From Cryomorphaceae bacterium (GTDB taxonomy: Bacteria; Bacteroidota; Bacteroidia; Flavobacteriales_D; Crocinitomicaceae), in the NCBI GenBank assembly GCA_027485365.1, contig JAIXRD010000145.1, positions 1-5,678 on the forward strand: DNA of 5,678 bases, in the 5' to 3' direction. Made by a program: the position numbers and the translations under genes. Of this stretch, positions 1 through 5,593 are shown piece after piece. The notes beneath the pieces are model-generated. The model saw only the letters and a list, made by a program, of their open reading frames with translations, ran no database searches and had not been told where the DNA came from. Numbering within the stretch: position 1 is the first letter of the stretch; the number at the start of each line of letters is the position of its first letter.

Positions 1-239
1 TATTCTTCAATAGAATGATGATCTTCATATAAATCAATACCAAATACGTGCTTGAATTTACCACTATCAACAAGTTTTTTTGAAAATAATCCACTAGCAA
101 CACCAAGTTCAATGCCAATATTGTTGCTTCCAGACAACCTGTTAATTATATCAAAACGTGAAAGATGATCGTGTTGAATTACTGTAGTTTGAGGTGTTCT
201 AGCCCTTGCAATTTGTAAAAGTTCATTTGAAATTTCCAT
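1..239 (-). CDS. Class I SAM-dependent methyltransferase, N-terminal part (runs off the window)
   Basis: The ATG at 239-237 opens a frame that stays open for 79 codons to the window edge, so the C-terminal part is missing. Residues 41-51 read IGIELGVASGL, a glycine-rich SAM-binding motif I of the GxELGVAxGxFS type. It is followed by FSKKLVDSGKF and then VFGIDLYEDH (about 65-74), where the acidic Asp69 at the end of strand beta-2 would contact the SAM ribose. This pattern is known from small class I methyltransferases of polysaccharide loci and antibiotic clusters. The substrate is not visible; a sugar hydroxyl is the reasonable inference from the neighbours. The start is supported by an AAGGA ribosome binding site 7 nt upstream. 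The gene lies 38 nt after the 2OG oxygenase gene and is equally AT-rich, so it is probably the next member of the same operon. Confidence 0.75.
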   Translation of the reverse strand, partial: MEISNELLQIARARTPQTTVIQHDHLSRFDIINRLSGSNNIGIELGVASGLFSKKLVDSGKFKHVFGIDLYEDHHSIEE

Positions 240-246
240 AATTTAA

Positions 247-251
247 TCCTT
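247..251 (-). promoter_or_regulatory. Shine-Dalgarno site of the terminal methyltransferase
   Basis: On the minus strand AAGGA lies 7 nt before the ATG at 239, matching the anti-Shine-Dalgarno consensus at good spacing. It fixes the start of the downstream methyltransferase. It is the clearest ribosome binding site in the window; most upstream genes instead start directly at the preceding stop codon. A run of eight T on the minus strand (259-252) lies just upstream but has no strong hairpin before it. Confidence 0.6.
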
Positions 252-277
252 AAAAAAAAGTTAGTCACAAATTTTGT

Positions 278-976
278 TTAAGTTGATGAATATGCGTAAC
301 CCTTTACATAAACTGTTATTGCTAGCGAATTGCGTGGTAATTCAGTTAAACCAAGTTCATCTACGCTATGCCAACTTTCATCAGTTCTAACAAATGCATA
401 TGCCGAGTTTGGTAAAAAAAGATTTTTCTTCACTTCATGAAATTTATCATTATCTCGCTCATGAAAAATAGTACCTAGATGTTTTTGAGAAAAATCTTTT
501 GGTAAATAAAACTGAAAAGTTGCAATTTTATTTTCAGAATCAGGGTGAATTCCAATTTTATAACCTGAAAAATCCCTATAAAAAATAGGAACTACTTCAT
601 ATTCTGGCAAAGCATCCCCAAACCGTTTGGATATTTGAATAGAGAATTTATTCAAAAGTGTATTTATAATTTCTTCTGAAGTTAAGATTTGAATAAGCTT
701 TGACCAAAACAATTTTCTTTCTTTATCAAAAATTGAAATAGTATGGGGTGTTAAATCTAACAAATATCTCGTAATATTCCCATTACTATTAATAGCATCT
801 CTATGGTTAATAGGTGCCAAGTCACTATCTAAGGGTAAAAGATTGAGTAAGTAATCATACAAATTATTAGGGAAAATATCAGAAATATAAAAATGTGGAG
901 TGGGATTATATTCAAGCCATGCATTTTCAATTAAATTTGAAATCCGTATGATAATTGATTTTGTATCAAATTCCAT
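278..976 (-). CDS. Probable 2OG-Fe(II) oxygenase (hydroxylase) of a glycan or secondary-metabolite locus
   Basis: This 232-residue cytosolic protein has no signal peptide or membrane segment. Its N-terminus (TPHFYISDIFPNNLYDYLL, about 26-44) resembles the lead-in of prolyl-4-hydroxylase-like 2OG-Fe(II) oxygenases. The core shows the expected order of ligands: His144-Pro-Asp146 (an HxD motif), a following beta strand (ATFQFYLP, 152-159), the distal His203 in ESWHSV, and Arg215 in RNSLAITVYV, which would hold the 2-oxoglutarate carboxylate. These residues predict O2- and 2-oxoglutarate-dependent hydroxylation; the substrate is unknown. Because the gene sits between two methyltransferases in a sugar-tailoring operon, hydroxylation of a sugar or its acyl group is an inference. 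It starts 22 nt after the FkbM stop with no convincing ribosome binding site. It is very AT-rich (13 G+C in 661-720). A non-catalytic relative cannot be excluded, but the intact H-D-H-R set argues against it. Confidence 0.68.
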   Translation of the reverse strand: MEFDTKSIIIRISNLIENAWLEYNPTPHFYISDIFPNNLYDYLLNLLPLDSDLAPINHRDAINSNGNITRYLLDLTPHTISIFDKERKLFWSKLIQILTSEEIINTLLNKFSIQISKRFGDALPEYEVVPIFYRDFSGYKIGIHPDSENKIATFQFYLPKDFSQKHLGTIFHERDNDKFHEVKKNLFLPNSAYAFVRTDESWHSVDELGLTELPRNSLAITVYVKGYAYSST

Positions 977-998
977 GTTAGATGAGAACTTTCATAAA

Positions 999-1757
999 TT
1001 ACTTAACGCGTTCAAATAGATAGTTTAAAACATCTTTGGTGTCTTCAGTTGCAAAAATACTATTTTGTTTTTTATGAATAAAATCAAAACCTGAAACATT
1101 CAAAATTTTTGTTACTTCATTTACTTGTTCAATATCTCCTTCAATTAATTCAATTGAAATTGATTTTAGTACTTTATTTTTTAAAAGATTCGACGCTCCA
1201 TTAATAATTGAAAGTTCTAAGCCATCAACATCAATTTTTATATGATTAGGTTTTATAAAATTAAAATCATTAATGAATGTATCAATATCGTAAGCAAGGA
1301 CTGATTGTCGATAAGCGGGTTTGTAGACGCGGCCTCTAAAATCAATGGGTAGTCCAAAATTATTCATTGATGTGCCAACATCTAAACTAGCTAAGTTAAG
1401 TTCACCAATTGATCTTTTATTCGAAAAAGCCAAACATAAAGGATTGACTAGCTCTTGTAAATTATTGATGAAAATAGAAATACAAAGCTGTTGGTAATTT
1501 GCAAAATGAGGTTCAAATGAAAATGTTTTTATACCTAAAATCCCAGCATAAATACTATAAATACCTACATTTGCACCTATATCCCAAAAAATATCTCCCT
1601 TGTCAAACGAATTAATCCATTCTATGGTTTCTGGTTCCTTTTCGAATAAGGTCTTATATCTCCAGCCAGAAGAATTATTAATAAATTTAATAATAAATTC
1701 ATTGAATTGTAAGGTGTCGTAATTCGCAGATTTAATTTCATTCATATTGTTTGCCAT
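999..1757 (-). CDS. FkbM-family SAM-dependent methyltransferase
   Basis: The 252-residue protein carries the FkbM signature in order. FWDIGANVGIYSIYAG (57-72) is the glycine-rich SAM-binding motif. FSFEPHFANYQQL (79-91) holds Glu82 at the end of strand beta-2 for the SAM ribose. IKIDVDGLELSIINGA (173-188) is the family's K-D-V-x-G-x-E motif, here with Asp178 where many members have Glu. The family performs O-methylation, for example of FK506, and is common in O-antigen and capsule loci, where it probably methylates sugars. The ATG at 1757 is used; a second ATG at codon 5 is a possible alternative, and neither has a clear Shine-Dalgarno sequence. It follows the Rieske gene after 41 nt and precedes the 2OG oxygenase gene by 22 nt. 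Base composition is strikingly low (14 G+C in 1141-1200). A role in methylating a hydroxyl made by one of the adjacent oxygenases is attractive but only inferred. Confidence 0.88.
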   Translation of the reverse strand: MANNMNEIKSANYDTLQFNEFIIKFINNSSGWRYKTLFEKEPETIEWINSFDKGDIFWDIGANVGIYSIYAGILGIKTFSFEPHFANYQQLCISIFINNLQELVNPLCLAFSNKRSIGELNLASLDVGTSMNNFGLPIDFRGRVYKPAYRQSVLAYDIDTFINDFNFIKPNHIKIDVDGLELSIINGASNLLKNKVLKSISIELIEGDIEQVNEVTKILNVSGFDFIHKKQNSIFATEDTKDVLNYLFERVK

Positions 1758-1798
1758 GATAATTTAAAGTGATTAGATGATGCTTAAATAAAAAATAT

Positions 1799-2887
1799 TT
1801 AATATTCCTGAAGAGGTGTATAAACTTGATGAAAATGTTTAACTCGATCTTCTAACCCAATACCAAAAATTTGAGGATTTGAAGCCTGCGAAATACCAGC
1901 TTGTATTTCTTTGCAAATTTCGCTGTCTTCAATAAAAACTTGTCGAGTGAAGTTGTGTCCATCTTTATATATCTGTTCGATCATTTTTTTTCCAACTTGC
2001 GTCATTCCTTCAAAATTTACCCCAATAGTTTGGCTGCGAATTTTTGTTTTATTGAAGGCTTCAGCTTGAAAAATTTGTATATGAAAACTATATCCCATGA
2101 AAGAGGTAATTGTTAAGTTAGGGAATATCAGGTGGTGAGTGTAGTATTCAAATCGCCATGGCCATTGACCAATTTGTTTCTCGACTTTTGCGAAACGACG
2201 TATCCAATCTTTATCGGCAGCATGTATTAAATGGCTGTGTTTGTTATCAAAACAAAAGATAGGTGCATCATTGCTTTTCCCCATGCCATCTGCCTGCATG
2301 AATGTTTTGTTATGCACCGCAGGTACATGATAGCCTTCTAATGAATTTTCAATGATAATTTTCCAATTCGCATCTATGTTTGCTTCAAAAGAATCTTCGA
2401 TAGAATTAAATGAATTACTACATTTAATCAGAAAATCATATTCATCCCCTAAATATTCTCTAAGAGACTCTCCAGTTGAAGCGATTCTTGCAAAAATAAA
2501 TTGTCCAGCTAATTCGCACGTTACTTCATGTAATTTAAAGTTATTTGGATGTGCTACTACTTCAGGAAAAGCTTCCTTAATGGGTATGCCAACTGGGGTG
2601 CCAAGTCGGTCATATACCCAACCATGGTAAGGACATCTGATGGCACCAGTATGAATTCCCTCTTTACATAGTCGAGAAGATCTATGGGAGCATACATTTC
2701 GAAATGCATGAGGAAGTCCCTCTGAATCAAATTGAATCACAAGTTCATGCTTTCCAACTCGACGGCCTGCATGGCAAAGCCCCTCAAACTCTAATTTAAG
2801 ACCAACAAAGATCCAACTTTTAGTAAAAATAGAATTGAGTTCATCTTGAAAAATTGATGAAGAGTGGTAATTGATTGGTGGAATCAT
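1799..2887 (-). CDS. Rieske non-haem iron oxygenase, alpha (catalytic) subunit
   Basis: The 362-residue length suits a Rieske oxygenase large subunit. The [2Fe-2S] centre is Cys66-x-His68 (NVCSHRSS) and Cys85-x-x-His88 (RCPYHGW). The C-terminal catalytic domain contains NWKIIIENSLEGYHVPAVH (174-192), giving iron ligands His187 and His192, with Asp321 in IEDSEICKEIQ as third ligand. The residue usually bridging the two metal centres between subunits is Glu184 rather than Asp, as recalled for the carnitine oxygenase CntA/YeaW type. The ATG at 2887 is chosen because it lies 1 nt after the preceding TAA; a TTG at 2899 would add four residues and overlap the upstream gene. It needs electrons from a reductase, and none is encoded here. 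Position directly after the sugar acyltransferase suggests oxidation of the acyl group or sugar; CMP-Neu5Ac hydroxylase is a precedent for Rieske chemistry on an N-acyl sugar. Substrate unknown. Confidence 0.88.
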   Translation of the reverse strand: MIPPINYHSSSIFQDELNSIFTKSWIFVGLKLEFEGLCHAGRRVGKHELVIQFDSEGLPHAFRNVCSHRSSRLCKEGIHTGAIRCPYHGWVYDRLGTPVGIPIKEAFPEVVAHPNNFKLHEVTCELAGQFIFARIASTGESLREYLGDEYDFLIKCSNSFNSIEDSFEANIDANWKIIIENSLEGYHVPAVHNKTFMQADGMGKSNDAPIFCFDNKHSHLIHAADKDWIRRFAKVEKQIGQWPWRFEYYTHHLIFPNLTITSFMGYSFHIQIFQAEAFNKTKIRSQTIGVNFEGMTQVGKKMIEQIYKDGHNFTRQVFIEDSEICKEIQAGISQASNPQIFGIGLEDRVKHFHQVYTPLQEY

Positions 2888-2888
2888 T

Positions 2889-3515
2889 TTAATAAACAAA
2901 CCTGCGAGCTGGGTTTCCTAAAACTGTCATTCCTGTCTTGATTCGGCCATAAACAACACTGCCCGGAGCAATGGTGACGTGATCTTCAACAACAGCACCA
3001 TTTAAGACAACACAATTAGGACCTATTTTCACGAAATTGCCGATACGGCAGTTTCCAGACAAAGTGCAGTGGCTGTTTATTTGACACCAATTACCAATGA
3101 CTGCGTCATGTCCAATAACTGTATATTCTTGAATACAGGTAAATTCTCCAATATGGACGTCAACCGATATGCCAACTCGCGGACCAATTATTGAACCTCG
3201 GCCAATGCTAGAGCTTTTACTCATATGCGCCATTGGATGAACCATGTGCCCGAAGTCAACCTCAATGTTACGTAGATGCTCGGTGTATTTAAAACGTGCC
3301 TGAGGTTCACCAATAGCAGCCATGAAAACTTGATTTGAACCCGGAACGAAAGTATCTGGTGTACCAATAATTCCTGGAACTCTAGGAGTCTTGTCTAAGA
3401 TGTTGCTTCGGTTATCTAAAAAACCCTTGAATTGAAAAATGGGGTTGTCTGATTCGATATAAGTGAGCAGCTCTCGTCCAAAACCCCCCGCGCCAACAAT
3501 GATCAAGTCTTTCAT
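2889..3515 (-). CDS. NeuD/PglD-family sugar O/N-acyltransferase (left-handed beta-helix)
   Basis: The 208-residue protein begins MKDLIIVGAGGFGREL, the Rossmann-like N-terminal domain that binds the sugar nucleotide in PglD, PerB, VioB and NeuD. From about residue 90 it becomes imperfect hexapeptide repeats (SIGRGSIIGPRV, TVIGHDAVIGNWCQIN, RIGNFVKIGPNCVV), forming the trimeric left-handed beta-helix that binds the acyl donor. It ends in the usual GNPARRFV. His136 in IGHDAVIG corresponds by motif to the catalytic base (His125) of PglD. Known relatives transfer acetyl from acetyl-CoA to an amino sugar or sialic acid. Here the preceding ACP, KAS III and reductase genes suggest a longer acyl group, perhaps from ACP. 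The frame is open to 3569, but the ATG at 3515 is preferred: it lies 2 nt after the SDR stop and begins exactly at the conserved domain. G+C is about 40% in sampled rows. Confidence 0.88.
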   Translation of the reverse strand: MKDLIIVGAGGFGRELLTYIESDNPIFQFKGFLDNRSNILDKTPRVPGIIGTPDTFVPGSNQVFMAAIGEPQARFKYTEHLRNIEVDFGHMVHPMAHMSKSSSIGRGSIIGPRVGISVDVHIGEFTCIQEYTVIGHDAVIGNWCQINSHCTLSGNCRIGNFVKIGPNCVVLNGAVVEDHVTIAPGSVVYGRIKTGMTVLGNPARRFVY

Positions 3516-3517
3516 AG

Positions 3518-4261
3518 TCAGCTGATAGTTAATCCGCCATCCATCACTAATGTAGCTCCAGTTATCCAACGGCTGGCACCCGCAAGAAAAAACACACTGG
3601 CATTGGCCACGTCTTCAGGTCCGCCAAATCCAAGAGGATAGTTCTTTTCCTCTTGCTCCATAGAGCCTACCAACTCAGCCGTAGCCTCAAGTAAGGGGCT
3701 ATTCACCAAAGCGGGGGATAAACAATTAACCCGAATTTTCTTTTTAACAACTTCCATGGCCAGACACCTCATCATTGCAATAAGTGCTGCTTTGGATCCG
3801 GAGTAACCCGCAACGCCTGGTACGCCAATGTGCGCGGCAATAGAGGAAATAAAAAGTATGGAACCACCGTTTTGAATTTTTTGTTTTTTCAGTAATCCTT
3901 GTGTCAACAGCATAGGTGCGTTGACATTGATCGCCATGATTTCCAACAAATGCGCCTCGGTCATCATGCGCACAGGGCTTAATCGAGAAATGCCTGCGCA
4001 ATGAACAAGGCCTTCCAGCGGGTTATCAATGGCCGCCAAGACTGAATCACGACCCGATGCTTGGGTTAAATCAGCAGGAACCATTAAGTGATCAGCACCA
4101 GACAAAAGGCTAAGGGTTTCGTCTAGCTTAGAGGTGTCTCTGCCTGTGCCTATAACTGTTGCACCCATTTGGCTGCAAGAAATGGCAATCTGGCGACCAA
4201 TTCCTGATGACGCGCCGGTCACCAAAATGCGTTTACCTTCAAGAGAAAAGGGGGTGCTCAT
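3518..4261 (-). CDS. Short-chain dehydrogenase/reductase, FabG-like (probable 3-oxoacyl-ACP reductase)
   Basis: The 247-residue length is close to FabG. Classical SDR motifs are all present: cofactor-binding TGASSGIG (15-22), HCAG (87-90, the NNAG equivalent), structural Asn112, catalytic Ser140, Tyr153 and Lys157 in the YxxxK pattern, and a C-terminal WITGATLVMDGG. Arg41 after strand beta-2 favours NADP(H). FabG enzymes reduce 3-oxoacyl-ACP to 3-hydroxyacyl-ACP. Because the gene overlaps the KAS III gene by 4 nt (ATGA) and an ACP gene lies just beyond, reduction of the KAS III product is the likely role. No dehydratase or enoyl reductase is encoded here, so the chain probably stays at the 3-hydroxy stage. 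Reduction of a keto sugar is an alternative that sequence alone cannot exclude. G+C is about 53% in the row 3961-4020. Confidence 0.88.
   Translation of the reverse strand: MSTPFSLEGKRILVTGASSGIGRQIAISCSQMGATVIGTGRDTSKLDETLSLLSGADHLMVPADLTQASGRDSVLAAIDNPLEGLVHCAGISRLSPVRMMTEAHLLEIMAINVNAPMLLTQGLLKKQKIQNGGSILFISSIAAHIGVPGVAGYSGSKAALIAMMRCLAMEVVKKKIRVNCLSPALVNSPLLEATAELVGSMEQEEKNYPLGFGGPEDVANASVFFLAGASRWITGATLVMDGGLTIS
4258..4261 (-). promoter_or_regulatory. ATGA stop/start overlap coupling KAS III and SDR translation
   Basis: On the minus strand the four bases read ATGA: the ATG (4261-4259) begins the SDR and the TGA (4260-4258) ends the KAS III. No good Shine-Dalgarno sequence precedes the SDR start, so reinitiation by terminating ribosomes is the likely mode. 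This would keep synthase and reductase amounts similar. Confidence 0.7.
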
Positions 4262-5295
4262 GCTTCAATCATTTCGGGGAACACAGCGCCATCTATATCC
4301 AAGATGCAAGTTCCCCATGACAGCCCAATACCGAAACCGCATAAAAGTAACTTTTTCTTTTCAGCTTCCATGGCCTCTCGCAAACGCGCTGTCATGGTCA
4401 CTGGGATAGATGCACCACTGGTGTTACCAAATTCTTTTAGGGTGCTAGGGACTCTGTCGTCTGTCAACCGCAGCTTTTTGCGGATGGTGTCGTTGATCAT
4501 GCGATTGGCTTGATGAAATACAAAATAATTAATGTCTTCCAATTTCAAGCCAGCATATGCGGCTGTGGCTTCAACTGCAGGTGGCACCCTTTGTGTAGAG
4601 AAACTCAGCACCGCAGGGCCATCAAGGATCAAGTCATTGGGCCAATGCATTTGGCCGTGTTCATCCCTCCTAGGTATGCCATGGTAGTAAGCATAAGGTT
4701 CGCGGTGTCCACCCACAGGCAGCATGATCGCTTTGTACCCAGCACCATCAGAATTGAGGTCGAAATACATGGGGGGTGCATCCGCATAAAACTCTAAGGC
4801 GGTGGCCGTGCCTGCATCCGAAAACAAGGGGTCCCGAACCGTGGCGCACTTGTCACCCACCAGCAGCAAAGCTTTTTTGATAGAGCCGGCAGAAATCATG
4901 TTTCCCAGCAAATGCAAACCAAACGGATAAGCCGAGCAGCCCAAGTTGACGTCATAAGCTATGGTGGCATTGCTCAGGCCCAGCCGGTCTTGAAGAATGA
5001 TGGCTGTGGAGGGGATAAGGTAATCGGGTGACTGAGAAATAACAATCAAAGCGTCAACCTCGCTGCGCTCCCATTTCAGGTCGCCCAACAAGCGTTCTGC
5101 TGCAATAAAGGCTAAATCAGAAAAATACTGCCATTCAGGACAAATGCGACGAGTTTCAATGCCAATGTTACGAATCAACCGAGCCCGTTCCGACTGAAGT
5201 GAAGGCGGGCAATCGTCAATATTGGAAAGAACACGTTTGGGCACACAACTGGCCATGCCAGCAAAACGGACGTGGCGCAGTGTGGACAAGCCCAT
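4258..5295 (-). CDS. Beta-ketoacyl-ACP synthase III (FabH-like) of a glycan acylation module
   Basis: The 345-residue thiolase-fold protein is slightly longer than E. coli FabH (317). The triad is complete: Cys120 in YDVNLGCSAYPFGL, His261 in FVFHQANRMI, and Asn291 in EFGNTSGASIPV. The C-terminal CGFGIGLSWGTCILDI is also typical. KAS III enzymes condense an acyl-CoA primer with malonyl-ACP, giving 3-oxoacyl-ACP. A housekeeping FabH would normally sit with plsX, fabD and fabG; here the gene stands between an ACP and a reductase in a sugar-modification operon, so a dedicated role in making a sugar acyl group is more likely. Similar KAS III genes occur in flagellin-glycosylation islands. The ATG at 5295 follows the ACP stop after 1 nt, and the gene's TGA overlaps the SDR start. 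Primer specificity cannot be read from the sequence; acetyl-CoA is the simplest assumption. Confidence 0.9.
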   Translation of the reverse strand: MGLSTLRHVRFAGMASCVPKRVLSNIDDCPPSLQSERARLIRNIGIETRRICPEWQYFSDLAFIAAERLLGDLKWERSEVDALIVISQSPDYLIPSTAIILQDRLGLSNATIAYDVNLGCSAYPFGLHLLGNMISAGSIKKALLLVGDKCATVRDPLFSDAGTATALEFYADAPPMYFDLNSDGAGYKAIMLPVGGHREPYAYYHGIPRRDEHGQMHWPNDLILDGPAVLSFSTQRVPPAVEATAAYAGLKLEDINYFVFHQANRMINDTIRKKLRLTDDRVPSTLKEFGNTSGASIPVTMTARLREAMEAEKKKLLLCGFGIGLSWGTCILDIDGAVFPEMIEA

Positions 5296-5296
5296 A

Positions 5297-5524
5297 TCAG
5301 CGGCTCAACAAGTTGTAAAGGTCTTGAATAGTGATGCTTTGTTTAAGGTCATCGCCAATAATGGTTTTGCCATACTCGATGTCAAACATCACAATCACGC
5401 CCAAGGCCGCCAATGAGTCCCACTCTGGTAAATCAAGTAGCACAGTGTCAGGCGTGACTTCAACAGGTTCTTGAAAGTCTACCGCGATCAGAAATTGCTC
5501 GATAAAATCGTTAACTGTTGTCAC
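5297..5524 (-). CDS. Acyl carrier protein (dedicated, non-housekeeping type)
   Basis: The 75-residue protein has the normal ACP length and strong negative charge (14 Asp/Glu against 3 Lys/Arg). Ser37 in PEWDSLAALGVIVMFD is the phosphopantetheine attachment site (DSL motif), at the start of recognition helix II. Such ACPs must be converted to the holo form by a phosphopantetheinyl transferase, which is not encoded here. It would carry malonyl and 3-oxo/3-hydroxyacyl intermediates for the next two gene products and may be the acyl donor for the NeuD/PglD-like enzyme. The start is GTG (5524-5522): an in-frame TGA lies a few codons upstream with no ATG between, and starting later would cut helix I. 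Only a weak GGGA precedes it. It is separated from the aminotransferase by 69 nt and from KAS III by 1 nt. Confidence 0.9.
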   Translation of the reverse strand: MTTVNDFIEQFLIAVDFQEPVEVTPDTVLLDLPEWDSLAALGVIVMFDIEYGKTIIGDDLKQSITIQDLYNLLSR

Positions 5525-5593
5525 TAAAGATCCCGGTAAAAAGATTAATCAATATTTGAATCGGTTGATAGGGGTAAAACTTGAATGGCATCT
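5525..5593 (-). other. Aminotransferase-ACP intergenic spacer
   Basis: This 69-nt spacer is the longest non-coding gap in the window. I see no rho-independent terminator in it; the best inverted repeat is a 5-bp ATCAA/TTGAT stem with a 12-nt loop, too weak to count. No convincing -35/-10 pair is visible on the minus strand, though AT-rich stretches make a weak promoter impossible to exclude. Read-through from the aminotransferase into the ACP operon is the simplest view. Confidence 0.4.

Noticed and set aside
252..277. Possible terminator: T8 run on the minus strand after the 2OG oxygenase gene
   Set aside because: The only hairpin before the run is an AT-rich 4-bp stem (ACAA/TTGT), too weak, and a good Shine-Dalgarno site for the next gene follows at once.
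1758..1798. Promoter in front of the FkbM gene
   Set aside because: AT-rich hexamers resembling a -10 box are present, but no -35 at proper spacing; in DNA of this composition such matches mean little.
1901..2630. Plus-strand open frames at 1901-2116 and 2352-2630
   Set aside because: They lie antisense to the Rieske gene, whose motifs are fully intact across the region; their translations show no recognisable domain.
3744..4001. Minus-strand open frame inside the SDR gene
   Set aside because: It is an alternative frame of the SDR, which itself keeps all catalytic residues over this stretch; no domain is visible.
4134..5416. Plus-strand open frames at 4134-4409, 4304-4513, 4510-4797 and 5222-5416
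   Set aside because: They are antisense to the KAS III, SDR and ACP genes, which have complete catalytic motifs; the antisense translations have no domain signature.
5535..5575. Inverted repeat ATCAA/TTGAT in the aminotransferase-ACP spacer as an operator
   Set aside because: The 5-bp arms with a 12-nt loop are expected by chance in AT-rich DNA and no promoter elements accompany them.
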